This document shows positions 23,004 through 33,175 of a DNA stretch of 64,000 nucleotides, one piece after another (within the stretch, counting starts at the first letter, position 1; each line of letters starts with the position of its first letter). The DNA comes from Actinomadura craniellae (lineage in GTDB: Bacteria; Actinomycetota; Actinomycetes; Streptosporangiales; Streptosporangiaceae), in NCBI RefSeq assembly GCF_003289645.1, contig NZ_QLYX01000003.1, forward strand, positions 496,001 through 560,000, in the 5' to 3' direction. A program made the position numbers and the translations under genes. Below the pieces are notes generated by a model, which was not told the DNA's origin, made no database searches, and saw only the letters and a list, made by a program, of their open reading frames with translations.

Positions 23004-25148
23004 TCAGGGCGAGGCGGTGAGCCGGAACCTGTGCGGCTCGGCGAGGACGAGCGCGGCGCCGGTCAGATCCGCCAGGCGGGCGGACAGGGTGGCCTCCGCG
23101 AGGCGGCGGGGGAGCGCGTCGCGGAACTTCAGGCCCTCGACGGCCTGCTCGGAGGCCGGCGGAAGGGTGAGCCGGGCTTCGCGCAGGGCGGCCTGCCAGA
23201 TCTGCGGGGAGAGGTCGCCGCGCAGCCGGACGTGGAAGTCCTCGGTCCGGTGCTCCGGGTCGGCCACCGTGGTGAGGGTGGCCTTCAGGGTGGCGTTGGC
23301 GCGGTGCCCGGCCCAGGTCCACCAGCGCACGTCCGGGCCGGTCCGGCACACCACGTTGCCGCCCGGGTGCACCGCGGGGGCCGCGCTCGCGCGCAGGTCG
23401 GCCAGCAGCGCCCGGGCACGCCGGGTGAGCCGGACCGGCGGGTCGGTGCCGAGCAGCACCTCGCGTACGGCCCGGGCTACGGCGAACGAGGCCCCGCCGG
23501 TTCCCGGGACGAGCCAGCGGGCCCGGCCGCCGCCGTCGGCCGCGGGTTCGACGAAGCAGCGGCGGCGCCGCCAGTCGATCCAGGTGACCCGCCAGCTGTG
23601 CCCGGCGAGCAGCAGCAGCCGGGGCCCGTCGACCTTGTCGGTCAGCAGCGCCGGGTCGGTGCGGCCGATCTCCTCCCGGCCGGTGAGGACCGTGAACTCC
23701 GGCATCGCGGTGAACGCGGTGGTCAGCTCCATGAAGTGGCGGTGCCCGAAGCGCATCTCCGCCGCGGGTCCGACGAACAGCATCCCCCCGTCGGACTCCA
23801 GGAAGCCCTCGCCGACGAGGTGCCGGGCGATCGGCTCGCTCGCCCCGCCGAAGAGCCCTCCCCACCAGCCGGGAAGCGTCCGGGAACCGATCCGGCCTTC
23901 TTGCAGGCACAGGGCGAGGATCTGCTGCGCGGCGATGTGCCGGGGTTCCGGCGGGGGCGTGACCGGCTCGACCCAGCCGTGGCCCCACAGCAGCAGCAGC
24001 CCCGCGGCGTGCAGGAAACCCTCCTCGCCCAGTCCCAGGAAGAGGCAGTTGCGCACGGCGCCCGGCCGCCGCCCCGTCCGGCCGAGCCGCTGGAGGAACG
24101 AGGCGACGGAGGAGGGGGCGTTGATCTGGACGACCCGGTCGAGGTCGCCGACGTCGATGCCCAGCTCCAGGGTGCTGGTCGAGACGATCACGCAGTCGCG
24201 CGCCTCGGCGAAGGCCCGCTCGGCCCGCCGCCGCTCGTCCAGCGAGAGGGACGCGTGCGACAGGAAGGTCGTCACCCCTCGGGCCAGGAGCGCCGCGCCG
24301 AGCTCTTCGACGGTCTTCCTGGAGTCGCAGAACACCAGCCGCTTCTCACCCTGGTGCAGCGCCGCGATCACCTTGGCCGCGTTGGCGACGGACCCGACGT
24401 GGTCGAGCTGGACGTCCCCCAGCGGCGGATCGTCAGGTTCGGCCAGGGGGAACGAGGGGTGGCCGCCCGGCCGCCCGGCGGGCGGGGACACCTCCGGCGC
24501 CACGACCCGCCGGGGCCGGCCCGTGAACGAGCCCTGCAACCAGCCCAGCAGCTCGTCGGGGTTCCCCACGGTCGCCGACAATCCGACCCGCTGGAGCGGC
24601 CGGCCCGCCACCCGGGACAGCCGTTCCAGCACCGCCAGCAGGTGCCATCCACGGTCGTCGCCCGCGAAGGCGTGCACCTCGTCGACGACCACGGCGCGCA
24701 GCCCGGCGAACCAGCGCCGGTGGTCGACCTTGGCGCTGACCAGCGTCGCCTCCAGCGACTCCGGGGTGGTGAGCAGGACGTCCGGCGGCTCGCGCAGCAG
24801 CCGGGCGCGCGCGCCGGCCGTCACGTCGCCGTGCCAGAGGGCGGCGCGGCGGCCCAGCCACCCCGCGTAGGTCTCCACCCGGGGCAGCAGGTTGTTCAGC
24901 AGCGCCTTGAGCGGAGCCAGGTACACCAGGGAGGGCGCCCCCCACTCCTGTTCCGCCATGGCCGACAGCAGCGGGAACAGGGCCGCCTCGGTTTTGCCGC
25001 CCGCCGTCGGGGCGAGCAGCAGGGCGTCCTCCCCGGCGAGCAGCGGGCGGACGGCGTGCTCCTGCAACGGGCGCAGGTCCGTCCAGCCCAGCGTGTTCGC
25101 GAGATGATGCGCCAGCGACGGGTGCAGCCGCCCGACCGCCTCGCTCAC
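23004..25148 (-). CDS. brxHI: BREX type 2 DEAD/DEAH helicase BrxHI
   Basis: 714 residues, an Lhr-like superfamily 2 helicase. Walker A is APTAGGKTE (46-54), motif II DEVH (about 156-159), motif III SAT in GLSATVGN, and the C-terminal RecA domain has STSTLELGIDVGD and QRLGRTGRR (motif VI). Beyond about 400 lies the family-specific C-terminal region. It is the last gene of the pglY-pglZ-brxD-brxHI block; its start overlaps brxD by four bases. BrxHI is the accessory helicase characteristic of type 2 BREX; its mechanistic role is not settled. Confidence 0.9.
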   Translation of the reverse strand: MSEAVGRLHPSLAHHLANTLGWTDLRPLQEHAVRPLLAGEDALLLAPTAGGKTEAALFPLLSAMAEQEWGAPSLVYLAPLKALLNNLLPRVETYAGWLGRRAALWHGDVTAGARARLLREPPDVLLTTPESLEATLVSAKVDHRRWFAGLRAVVVDEVHAFAGDDRGWHLLAVLERLSRVAGRPLQRVGLSATVGNPDELLGWLQGSFTGRPRRVVAPEVSPPAGRPGGHPSFPLAEPDDPPLGDVQLDHVGSVANAAKVIAALHQGEKRLVFCDSRKTVEELGAALLARGVTTFLSHASLSLDERRRAERAFAEARDCVIVSTSTLELGIDVGDLDRVVQINAPSSVASFLQRLGRTGRRPGAVRNCLFLGLGEEGFLHAAGLLLLWGHGWVEPVTPPPEPRHIAAQQILALCLQEGRIGSRTLPGWWGGLFGGASEPIARHLVGEGFLESDGGMLFVGPAAEMRFGHRHFMELTTAFTAMPEFTVLTGREEIGRTDPALLTDKVDGPRLLLLAGHSWRVTWIDWRRRRCFVEPAADGGGRARWLVPGTGGASFAVARAVREVLLGTDPPVRLTRRARALLADLRASAAPAVHPGGNVVCRTGPDVRWWTWAGHRANATLKATLTTVADPEHRTEDFHVRLRGDLSPQIWQAALREARLTLPPASEQAVEGLKFRDALPRRLAEATLSARLADLTGAALVLAEPHRFRLTASP

Positions 25149-26461
25149 CGGAGGTCGAGCTCCACGTCGTCGGCGTCGCCCGCGACCGGGGTCCAGGCTT
25201 CGCGCTCGACGTCGGTCAGTTCGGCCGCCGACAGGGTGAGCGTGTAGTGCCGCCGGGGGTCGAAGTCGGGGAACTGGTCGACCCGGTCGAGCACCTGCTC
25301 GACGAGCTTGCGGAGGAAGACGCGCGGGGCGATCCCGGCCTGCCCGCCGAGCCCTCCGGTGACCGCCCCGGCCAGCTCGGCGAGGTAGCCGTCGTCGACG
25401 ACGGCGGGCACCCGTGGCGACGCCCCGGCGGCGTACAGGTCCCGGACGGCGGCTCCCAGCTCGACGAGCCCGCCCGGGTCGAACCCGGCGAGCCTGATCT
25501 GCGCGGCCCGGGGGTTGTCGAACCGGGGGTCGCCGAAGTCGGCGGCGAGCCGCTGGGCCAGGGGGGCCAGCCGGCGGACCCCCTGCGGCCCGTCGAAGAA
25601 GGCGGGCGTACCGGTGATCATGAGGTAGAGGCCGGGGAACCGCCCGCCGTCGATCTCGTCGATGAGCTGCCGCAGCGCGTTGAGGCCCTTCTCCCGGACG
25701 TCGCCGCGCACCCGCTGCAGGGTCTCGATCTCGTCGAGCACCACGAGCAGCCCCGGGTGCCCCGAGTCGCGCAGCAGGGTGAGCAGCCCCTGGAGGAAGC
25801 CCAGCGCCCCGAAGTGGTCGAGGTCGCCCTTGATCCCGGCCGGCCGCTTGGCCGCCGCCGCGACGTTGGGCTGCCCGCCGATCCAGGCGATCAGCCCCTC
25901 CGCGGCCGGCGCGTCCCCGGCCACCAGGGCCCGCCGGTACGCGCGCAGCGCGGCCGCGAACGCCGGGGTGGTGCGGGCCACGGCGGCCAGCCGCCGCTCC
26001 ATCAGCTCGTCGACCTCCCGGGTGAGCGCGGCCTCGTCCAGCGGGCCGGAGCGCGCGGCGAGCACGTCCTCCTCCAGCGCGTAGAACCAGGCGTGGAGGA
26101 CGTCCCGCAGCGCGCTCGGCGGGTGGGAGGCCGTGGCCAGCCGCTCCACCAGCCGCCGGTAGACGGTCTCCAGCCGGTGCAGCGGCGTCTCGGTCTCGGA
26201 GATCTGGATCTCGGTGACGGCGAAGCCGTGCCGCTTGGCCCGCTCGGCCATCCAGCGGGCGAAGAACGTCTTGCCGGAGCCGTACTCGCCGCGGACGGCC
26301 TTGAACACGGCCCCGCCCCCGGCGACCGTTTCGAGTTCCTCCTCGATCGCGCCGGCGAACCGGTCGAGCCCGACCGCGAACAGGTCCAGCCCGGCCCGCG
26401 GGACGGTGCCGCGCCGCAGCGCGTCGATCACCTCGCGGCGCCGGGCGGCGCTGACCGTCAT
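25145..26461 (-). CDS. brxD: BREX ATP-binding protein BrxD
   Basis: 438 residues. Walker A GEYGSGKT (58-65) is followed by the conserved AVTEIQISETETPLHRLETVYR block. The Walker B-like strand LLVVLDEIETL (about 240) is typical of ORC/STAND-related ATPases of the BrxD family. It overlaps both brxHI (four bases downstream) and pglZ (four bases upstream), so the block is translationally coupled. The start is ATG 26461; no longer frame is needed. Confidence 0.9.
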   Translation of the reverse strand: MTVSAARRREVIDALRRGTVPRAGLDLFAVGLDRFAGAIEEELETVAGGGAVFKAVRGEYGSGKTFFARWMAERAKRHGFAVTEIQISETETPLHRLETVYRRLVERLATASHPPSALRDVLHAWFYALEEDVLAARSGPLDEAALTREVDELMERRLAAVARTTPAFAAALRAYRRALVAGDAPAAEGLIAWIGGQPNVAAAAKRPAGIKGDLDHFGALGFLQGLLTLLRDSGHPGLLVVLDEIETLQRVRGDVREKGLNALRQLIDEIDGGRFPGLYLMITGTPAFFDGPQGVRRLAPLAQRLAADFGDPRFDNPRAAQIRLAGFDPGGLVELGAAVRDLYAAGASPRVPAVVDDGYLAELAGAVTGGLGGQAGIAPRVFLRKLVEQVLDRVDQFPDFDPRRHYTLTLSAAELTDVEREAWTPVAGDADDVELDLR

Positions 26462-29190
26462 GGCTCCCCCAGGAACTGCAGTTTCAGCAGCCGGACGTCG
26501 AGCTGGACCGTGCGGCCCTCGTCGGCGCTGGAGACGACCTGGTAGCCGTCGACGTTCAGCAGCCGGCCGAGGGTGGACAGGTGACCGGCCATCCGGAAGG
26601 GCGGCCGGCCGACCACCTGCGCGGCGACGGCCGTGGGCAGCCGCCCGCCCGCGGCGGCCAGCGCGTCGACGAGCGCGGCGACGGCCTCCGGGTCGGGCGC
26701 CTTGCGGACGAACCTCCGCTGCTCGGCGTACATGCCGGAGGTCACGACGGCCGTGCCGAGCCCCGGTTCCCCGGTGGCCTGCTCGGGAGTGAAGAGCGTC
26801 CCGTCGTCGGGCATCGCGTCGTCGGGCACGGCGGGCGGGGTCTCGTCGGGAGACGCCGTCCACCAGGGCGGCTCGTGCAGGGACGGGTTCTCGTAACGGA
26901 CCCAGCCCCTGGGGCACAGCGCCGGGTCGGGCACGAAGACGAGCGCGGGGAAGACCATCTCGGCGGGGGAGACGCCGCCGTGGTAGCCCGCCCTGCGGGG
27001 CAGGTACCGGATGCGCTCGTCCCAGGGCACGGTGACGTGCCCGCCGGTGGCGAGCACCCGCGGCCCCCGGACGGCCAGTTCCCCCTCGCCCGGCGTGCCG
27101 GTGCGGTGGCGGGCAGACTCGGCCGGGACGGGCCGGACGCCGGAGCCGTACTCGAGCACGTGGCCGTGGTCGGAGGTGAGGATCACCGGCCGCCCCGCGG
27201 TCTCGGCCGCCTCCAGCAGCGGCCGGAGGTGGTCGACCTGGTCCACCTTCCAGGTGGGGGAGCCGGTCCGGAAGTCGCCGGCCAGCGCGTCGTCGATGGA
27301 GTTGAGGACGACGCCGACCACGGTTCCGGTGGCCTGGAGCGCCTCCCGGAGGGCGTCGCCCAGCGCCGCGCCCGGCCCGCCGGCGAGGTCGCCCTTGTGG
27401 AACAGCGCGGACCGCCGTCCTTGCCAGAACGCGGCGAACCCGGCCCGCTCGGCGGACTGCCCGCCGGAGGCGAGCCGCCCGCACAGCAGGCTGGCCCGGG
27501 AGAAGGCCGTGGTGGAGGGGATGGTGGCCAGTACCGGCTCGCGGCCCGTGGGTTCGCGGCCGACCTCGGTCCAGGCGCGCATCGCGGTGATCTCCTCGGC
27601 CAGCGCGCAGGCCGCCGCCGCGCTCATCCCGTCGAGCACGACGACCAGGGGTGCCGCCCGCTCGGCGACCGGCCGGGCGATGCGCTCCAGCACGTTCTCG
27701 GCCAGCAGCAGGTCCTCGGTGCCGCCCCCGGTGGCGGTCCAGGCCGCGAGCCGCTCGGCGAACGCCCGGTCGAGTTCGGCCCGCTCGGCCCGCACGGCCT
27801 CGAACAGGGCGGCGTAGGCCGCGCGCGCCCGGGGCGACTCGGCGTTGAAGATCTCCGCGGTGGCGCGGTCGGCCCACCCCCAGGAGCGCAGGTGCTCGCG
27901 GGCCCCTCCGGCGACGGTCACCGGGCGTTCCCCGGGGGAGCGGACCAGCCAGCGCAGCAGCCGTACCGCCGAGACGGCCGCCGACACCTCGCGGGCCCGG
28001 TCGCCGCCGCGCCGGTGTTCCAGCAGCCGGTCGAGCGCCGCCTCGACCGGGCCGAGGTCGGCGGCGGACGGGCCGGGCAGCGCGGCGGTGATCTCGTCGG
28101 CCAGGTCGGCGAGCCGGGCGTCCAGGCCGGCGTCCAGCATGATGCTGTTCCCGGCGAGCTCGCCGGCGCGCAGCTCGCCCAGGATCTCCTCGGCCCGGGA
28201 GCAGAGCACGGCGGCCCTGGCGCCGCGGCCGTTGTCGCTCCACCGCAGGATCAGCGAGCCGGTGGCCTCGGCGAAGGCGTGCAGGGCCGGCACGGGCAGG
28301 CTGCTCCGGCCCAGGAACCGCTCCTCGGCGCGGATCCGGGCCCGCTCGGCGACCCTGTCACGCTCGACCGGGGCGGCGTAGAGCTCGGCGGCGGCGAGCC
28401 CGAACGAGATCGCCTCGTGGGCCTGGCCGCTGCGCAGCAGCCGGAACACCACCTCGGCGACCGGGCCGACCGACCGCTCCAGCCAGCCGATCAGACCTTC
28501 CTGCTCCTCGTCGGGAAGCTTCAGGAACCGGCCCACCTGGTGGTCGTCCTGGCTCCACTCCAGGAGTGCGGCGGCGTCGATGCGCTGCTCCTCGTCCCGG
28601 CCGGGGACCGCTCCGTCCGGGCCGAACCGGACGGCGGCCAGCCGGGCCAGCGCGGTGTCGAGCTGGAGCACCGGCCCGCCGACGCGCTTCCAGCCGCCCG
28701 CGGGCTGGGCGTCCAGCAGCGCCTCGGCCAGCCAGCGGTTGCTGCTGCGGGTCAGCCGCGGGTCCAGCCTGCGCGGGCCGAAGGCGTCGGCGACCAGGTC
28801 CCAGCGGTCGATCCGCCGGACCTCGTTGCCGAGGGCCTGGGCGAGGACGGTGGTGCCCAGCTCGCCGGCGTCGCACGGGGTCAGGACGACGAGGTAGGAG
28901 CCGGGGTCGCGGGGCCGGGACAGCGCGTCGAGCACGGCGAGCACGGTGCCGCAGCCCTGGACGGTCGCCGCCACCGGGCCGTCCTCGGCCTGCACGGTCA
29001 ACCGCTGCGGCCCGCGCCATCCGGGCGCGGCCCGCAGCAGCAGCACGCGCTCGTCGCCCACCGGGATCGTGCGCGAGCGGCGGCGCTCGGCGGCCCGCTT
29101 CAGCGCGGAGCGCAGCGCCCCCTCGACGACCGCCCGGTTCGCCTCGGGCACGCCGCCCCGGGAGCCGCCGTGGGACGTCGCTTCGGTCAT
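26458..29190 (-). CDS. pglZ: BREX-2 phosphatase-like protein PglZ
   Basis: 910 residues. The alkaline-phosphatase-fold PglZ core lies at about 500-780. Metal-binding LDGMS is near 519, TSDHGH near 671 and HGGVSPAEM near 735. The C-terminal 100 residues (RRFVRKAPDPEAVAALVDAL onward) form a winged-helix-like region; the N-terminal 450 residues are mostly helical. PglZ is the universal marker of BREX. In Streptomyces coelicolor it is essential for Pgl and counters PglX toxicity. It overlaps pglY and brxD by four bases each. It has normal length and no frameshift. Confidence 0.93.
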   Translation of the reverse strand: MTEATSHGGSRGGVPEANRAVVEGALRSALKRAAERRRSRTIPVGDERVLLLRAAPGWRGPQRLTVQAEDGPVAATVQGCGTVLAVLDALSRPRDPGSYLVVLTPCDAGELGTTVLAQALGNEVRRIDRWDLVADAFGPRRLDPRLTRSSNRWLAEALLDAQPAGGWKRVGGPVLQLDTALARLAAVRFGPDGAVPGRDEEQRIDAAALLEWSQDDHQVGRFLKLPDEEQEGLIGWLERSVGPVAEVVFRLLRSGQAHEAISFGLAAAELYAAPVERDRVAERARIRAEERFLGRSSLPVPALHAFAEATGSLILRWSDNGRGARAAVLCSRAEEILGELRAGELAGNSIMLDAGLDARLADLADEITAALPGPSAADLGPVEAALDRLLEHRRGGDRAREVSAAVSAVRLLRWLVRSPGERPVTVAGGAREHLRSWGWADRATAEIFNAESPRARAAYAALFEAVRAERAELDRAFAERLAAWTATGGGTEDLLLAENVLERIARPVAERAAPLVVVLDGMSAAAACALAEEITAMRAWTEVGREPTGREPVLATIPSTTAFSRASLLCGRLASGGQSAERAGFAAFWQGRRSALFHKGDLAGGPGAALGDALREALQATGTVVGVVLNSIDDALAGDFRTGSPTWKVDQVDHLRPLLEAAETAGRPVILTSDHGHVLEYGSGVRPVPAESARHRTGTPGEGELAVRGPRVLATGGHVTVPWDERIRYLPRRAGYHGGVSPAEMVFPALVFVPDPALCPRGWVRYENPSLHEPPWWTASPDETPPAVPDDAMPDDGTLFTPEQATGEPGLGTAVVTSGMYAEQRRFVRKAPDPEAVAALVDALAAAGGRLPTAVAAQVVGRPPFRMAGHLSTLGRLLNVDGYQVVSSADEGRTVQLDVRLLKLQFLGEP

Positions 29191-32100
29191 GGCCGTATGA
29201 TCCGCCAGCTGATCTCGTAGACCGCGTCCGGGTGGGCGGCAGCGTCATTGCGCAGCTCCGCCGCCACCTTCTTCACCTCGTCGGCCCGCACCCGCCGGAC
29301 GGTGCTTCCGGGCACCTCCGGCGGAGCGACGTCGATCATCGGTATGCCTTCCTCGGCCTCCACCGGGGCGATGGAGATCATCCGTACGCTCTCTTCGGCC
29401 TCCTGCGCGTTTTCTTCACGACCGGCATCGGCGGTGTCCGGACCGACCATGGAAATGCCAGTGCCGCGACGCTCCAGACCGGAGAAGTAGGTGCGGCGAG
29501 AGTCGGTGGCGCCGGGAGCGGGCTCCGCGGACTCGCGGAGCGGGGGAGCACCGGTGTTCGCCGATTCGATGACGACGTCGATGGCCTCGTGCTCGGCCTC
29601 GGCGAGCACACCGGCCAGGGCGACGCCGTGCTCGTCCCGGGCGGCGGCCTCACGCAGCCGGTCGAGGATCGCCCGCGCCCGTTCCCGCTGCGGCCCGTTC
29701 TCCCCGGCACGCAGCGGCAACTGGTCGAGGATCGGCCACCTGATCAGGGCGAACCGCTCGTTCAGCTCCGCGGCGGAGTCCAGGCTCGCCCGGTAGATGC
29801 CGTACGGCTGCGACAGGTCGGCCCCGGCCAGGGTGTTGAGCAGGCGGGTCGGGTCGGCGACCCCGGCCAGCGAGTTCACCAGGTCGGCGGCGGTCCGCGC
29901 GGTGACCAGCCGGGGGGTGCCGTCGTCCAGCCCGAGCGTCGCCCGGTGCTCCTCCAGGCCCAGGACGAGCGTCTCGGCGGCCTCCAGCAGCGCGCCGGCC
30001 GCGCCGCCGACCTCCCGGGCCAGGGCCTGGACGGCGCGGGCGGTGCGCACCGGCTGCCGCCCCGCCCCGAAGACGGCCGAGGCCCGCTCGCCGGCCAGCC
30101 GGAAGTCCTCCTCGCCCGGCAGCTCCTGGCTGCGCAGCACCATGTCGGTGGTGATCCGGCCGAGTTCCGGGGCCGGGATCGGCTTCCCGGCGCGCAGCCA
30201 GGCCCGGTCGTCCTGCAACGCGTAGCAGGCCACCAGCAACTGGGCGACCAGCTCGGGCAGGCCGGGCTGTTCCTCCTCGATCCAGTCCAGCAGCTCGCGG
30301 ACCCGCAGCTCGCCGGTCGGCCGCCCGGACTGGGCGGCCCGCCGGTTGAGCAGCATCTTCCACTCGTCGCGCAGCACCAGGACCTCGCCGACGGTGCCGA
30401 CGCCGAGCGGGTTGAGGACGCGCTTGAGGGCGGGGATGTCGCCCTTGGCCACCTCGGCCCGGCCCGTCTTGTGCGCGCAGGCCAGCTCGACGGCCTTGAG
30501 GGCGGTGACCAGCTCGGCGCGGCGCAGCGGCTGCCGCCGGCCCTGCGGGTCGAAGTCGGGGTGTTTGGGGTGGGCGTGGTCGAGCAGCCGGCAGCAGATG
30601 CGCTCCAGGGCGTCGCCGAGGGAGAGCCCGGCCGGCGGCCGGATCCCCTCGGCCCGCGAGTCGAGTGCCAGCACCGGCTCCTCGGAGCGGGCGCCCAGGT
30701 CGGCGTCGTCGGCGGCGGCCACCCCGTAGGCGCGTTTGAGCGCCTCCAGCAGCCGGGTGGTCAGCGCGGCGCGGCGCGCCTCGAACTGGGCGCGGGCGTG
30801 GTGCCGGTCGTCGGCGGTCCAGGTCGGGGTGAGCTGCTCGAGCCGGTCGCGCTGCTCCAGGATGTAGGTGATGCGGACCAGGTCGCCGAGCTCGGTCAGC
30901 CGCTCGCCGGACAGGAACGACGGCAGCCAGGCGAGGGTGAGCGGCCGGTCGAGCCGGTCGCGCAGCTCCATCACCCGGTTGCGGTCCTCGGTCGGGGTGT
31001 GGGTGCCCTCGTCGAAGGGGTAGTCGACGACCACCCGGAGGTTGCCGGTGATCTGGGGCTCGAACTGGTGGTCGGCCAGGTCGGGGTCGCGGACGTTGCC
31101 GAAGACCAGCTCGGCGACCCGCTCGGTGCCCCGCCAGACGAAGGGCCGGTCGGTGACGGTCTCGCCCCGCTCGTGGACGCCGAACTCGGCCCACAGCAGG
31201 CTCTTGACGAGCCGCCGCCGGGACGCCCCGTCGTCGACGTGGTTGACGTCGCGGAGCACGCCCTGGGTGTCGACCCCGATCAGCGCGACCTCCACCAGGG
31301 GGTCGTCGGCCCCGGAGACGCGGATCTCGCCGAACTCGGCCGCGAGGTCGCGCAGCGTCTTGGCGACCATGGCGCGGTCCTGCCCGGGCAGCATCGTCAC
31401 GATCGACCCGTGGTTGAGCGCGGCGAGCCGTCCCGCGGTGAGGTTGCGCAGCGCGGGCACGTTCGGCACCAGCGCCGCCAGCAGCAGCGTCTTGACCACC
31501 AGGTCGTCGCCGCGGAAGGCGTGCTCGCCCGGCAGCGAGCGGAGCTGGTCCTCGGCCAGCCGGTGCTTCTTCAGCAGGAACGGCAGCAGCCCGGTGAGGT
31601 AGAAGGTCTTGGCGCGTTCGAACTCGCCGCGGAGCTTGTCGGTGAACGGCCGGTCGGCGCCGGCCGCGAGCACGTCGTAGATCGCGCCGAGCGGGATCAG
31701 CCGCCCGACCGGCAGCGTGTCCCGGTAGTCGACGAGGAGCTGCTGCATCAGCTTCAGCGCGGTGCGCTGCCGCTGCAGCGCGCCGGACACGTCGACCATG
31801 GTGTGCAGGAACGCCGGGCTGAACGGGTAGGTGTCGCGGAAGGACTCCCAGTCGGCCGGGCCGCCCTGCGCGTCGAGCAGCGTCTCGCGCACCTCGGACC
31901 GGGAGTGCCGGGTGCGCTCGAACGCCTCCTCGAGCACGGCCCGGGCGTCGGGCCGGTCGGGGTTGAGGCGCAGCAGCCGGTTCTTGACGATGGCAGGCAG
32001 ATTGCGATCTTCAAGCCTGATGATGTTGAAGCGGCCGTCCCCGTATTTCAGGGTGTCGAACAGGCTGGTCGTCTCGGCCCCGGTGACGTCGCGGCCGACC

Positions 32101-33038
32101 AGGTCACGCAGGTCGCGCTGACGCGGCACGAAGCTGATGATCGGGGCGGGCCGGTGATGCTCGGCGGACTCGACCAGCTTGGCGATCTTCAGCGCCTCGG
32201 CTTTCACCCGCTGGGTGTCGCTGATGTAGCTGGCCAACCAGAGCACCAGCTCGTCGAGCAGCAGGACGATGGCATCGACTCCCATCACGTCCTTGGCGTG
32301 CCGGCTGATCTCGGCCAGGCCCTTGTCGAGTTCGATGAAGGAGTCGGTGCCGCCGACCGCCCTGGCGTACCGCTTGAAGTAGGAGGCGGTCAGGTCGGTG
32401 ACCAACCGCCGGCGCTCGGCGTCTCCGGGGGGTGCCGCGAGGGCCGCGTCGAGGCTCCGGGAGTCCCAGGCGGGTTCACCCCATTCGTCGTCGCTCTCGG
32501 GCAACCCGGCGATGAAGCTCTCGTCGCCCAGGGTGGCGCGCAGTTCCCTTGTATCGGCGAGCAGCCCTTCGTCCCGGTAGACGGCGGGCAATGGCTTGCC
32601 GGGCGCCGTCTTGTGCACGTGGTCGACGTAGCCGCCGAGCACCGCGGACTCCAGTGAGGTGGCGCCGATCATGTGGAAGGGGACCAGCAGGAAGCTGCGG
32701 CCCTTCAGCCAGGAGTCGTGCCCGCGGACGATCTCGATCAACCCGGTCTTCTCTCGGGCCTCGGGCTGGTGCCGCAGGATCGCGTGCAGGACGGCCATGA
32801 AGTGGCTCTTGCCGGAACCGAAGGAACCGTCGAGGTAGGTGGCCTGGGAGGCCCGGCCTTCGACCGCGGACCTGATCAAGCCCAAGGCACCATCGAAGCA
32901 ACCGGCGAGCTGGTCGGTCACCACGTAGTCGCGGAGGGTGGAGTCGTCGTGCACCCCCTTGGCGAGGGAGAGCACGAAGTCTCCGGCGTGCACCCGCTCG
33001 GGGATCTCGATCAGATCGCGCAGCAACGGCTCGGTCAT
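29187..33038 (-). CDS. pglY: BREX-2 large ATPase PglY
   Basis: 1283 residues, the type 2 counterpart of BrxC (DUF6079). Walker A GSFGSGKSH (71-79) lies near the N-terminus and Walker B AIVLLLDEL near 255-263, with the remainder mostly helical. The family N-terminus (RVHAGDFVLSLAKGV) is intact. ATG 33038 is the first gene of the block; the 137-base space behind the next gene has a relatively AT-rich patch (about 33108-33135, TATAG on the minus strand) that could be its promoter. PglY ATPase activity is required for phage growth limitation in S. coelicolor. Confidence 0.93.
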   Translation of the reverse strand: MTEPLLRDLIEIPERVHAGDFVLSLAKGVHDDSTLRDYVVTDQLAGCFDGALGLIRSAVEGRASQATYLDGSFGSGKSHFMAVLHAILRHQPEAREKTGLIEIVRGHDSWLKGRSFLLVPFHMIGATSLESAVLGGYVDHVHKTAPGKPLPAVYRDEGLLADTRELRATLGDESFIAGLPESDDEWGEPAWDSRSLDAALAAPPGDAERRRLVTDLTASYFKRYARAVGGTDSFIELDKGLAEISRHAKDVMGVDAIVLLLDELVLWLASYISDTQRVKAEALKIAKLVESAEHHRPAPIISFVPRQRDLRDLVGRDVTGAETTSLFDTLKYGDGRFNIIRLEDRNLPAIVKNRLLRLNPDRPDARAVLEEAFERTRHSRSEVRETLLDAQGGPADWESFRDTYPFSPAFLHTMVDVSGALQRQRTALKLMQQLLVDYRDTLPVGRLIPLGAIYDVLAAGADRPFTDKLRGEFERAKTFYLTGLLPFLLKKHRLAEDQLRSLPGEHAFRGDDLVVKTLLLAALVPNVPALRNLTAGRLAALNHGSIVTMLPGQDRAMVAKTLRDLAAEFGEIRVSGADDPLVEVALIGVDTQGVLRDVNHVDDGASRRRLVKSLLWAEFGVHERGETVTDRPFVWRGTERVAELVFGNVRDPDLADHQFEPQITGNLRVVVDYPFDEGTHTPTEDRNRVMELRDRLDRPLTLAWLPSFLSGERLTELGDLVRITYILEQRDRLEQLTPTWTADDRHHARAQFEARRAALTTRLLEALKRAYGVAAADDADLGARSEEPVLALDSRAEGIRPPAGLSLGDALERICCRLLDHAHPKHPDFDPQGRRQPLRRAELVTALKAVELACAHKTGRAEVAKGDIPALKRVLNPLGVGTVGEVLVLRDEWKMLLNRRAAQSGRPTGELRVRELLDWIEEEQPGLPELVAQLLVACYALQDDRAWLRAGKPIPAPELGRITTDMVLRSQELPGEEDFRLAGERASAVFGAGRQPVRTARAVQALAREVGGAAGALLEAAETLVLGLEEHRATLGLDDGTPRLVTARTAADLVNSLAGVADPTRLLNTLAGADLSQPYGIYRASLDSAAELNERFALIRWPILDQLPLRAGENGPQRERARAILDRLREAAARDEHGVALAGVLAEAEHEAIDVVIESANTGAPPLRESAEPAPGATDSRRTYFSGLERRGTGISMVGPDTADAGREENAQEAEESVRMISIAPVEAEEGIPMIDVAPPEVPGSTVRRVRADEVKKVAAELRNDAAAHPDAVYEISWRIIRP

Positions 33039-33175
33039 GTCGCCCTGTGATCTCCGGTCGCTCGGTCGGCCCGCCCCGACCCCGCGCAGGGGAGGCCCGA
33101 GCCAAGAAGGCTATATCCGTACACCGGTTTAAGCACGTTGAAAGACCGTAGACGGCCATCCCCGGACAGCGGAGA

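Noticed and set aside
22860-25247. A plus-strand open frame of 795 codons
   Set aside because: Antisense to brxHI; no recognisable content.
28566-32657. A plus-strand open frame of 1363 codons
   Set aside because: Antisense to pglZ and pglY, both with clear domains; low-complexity translation.
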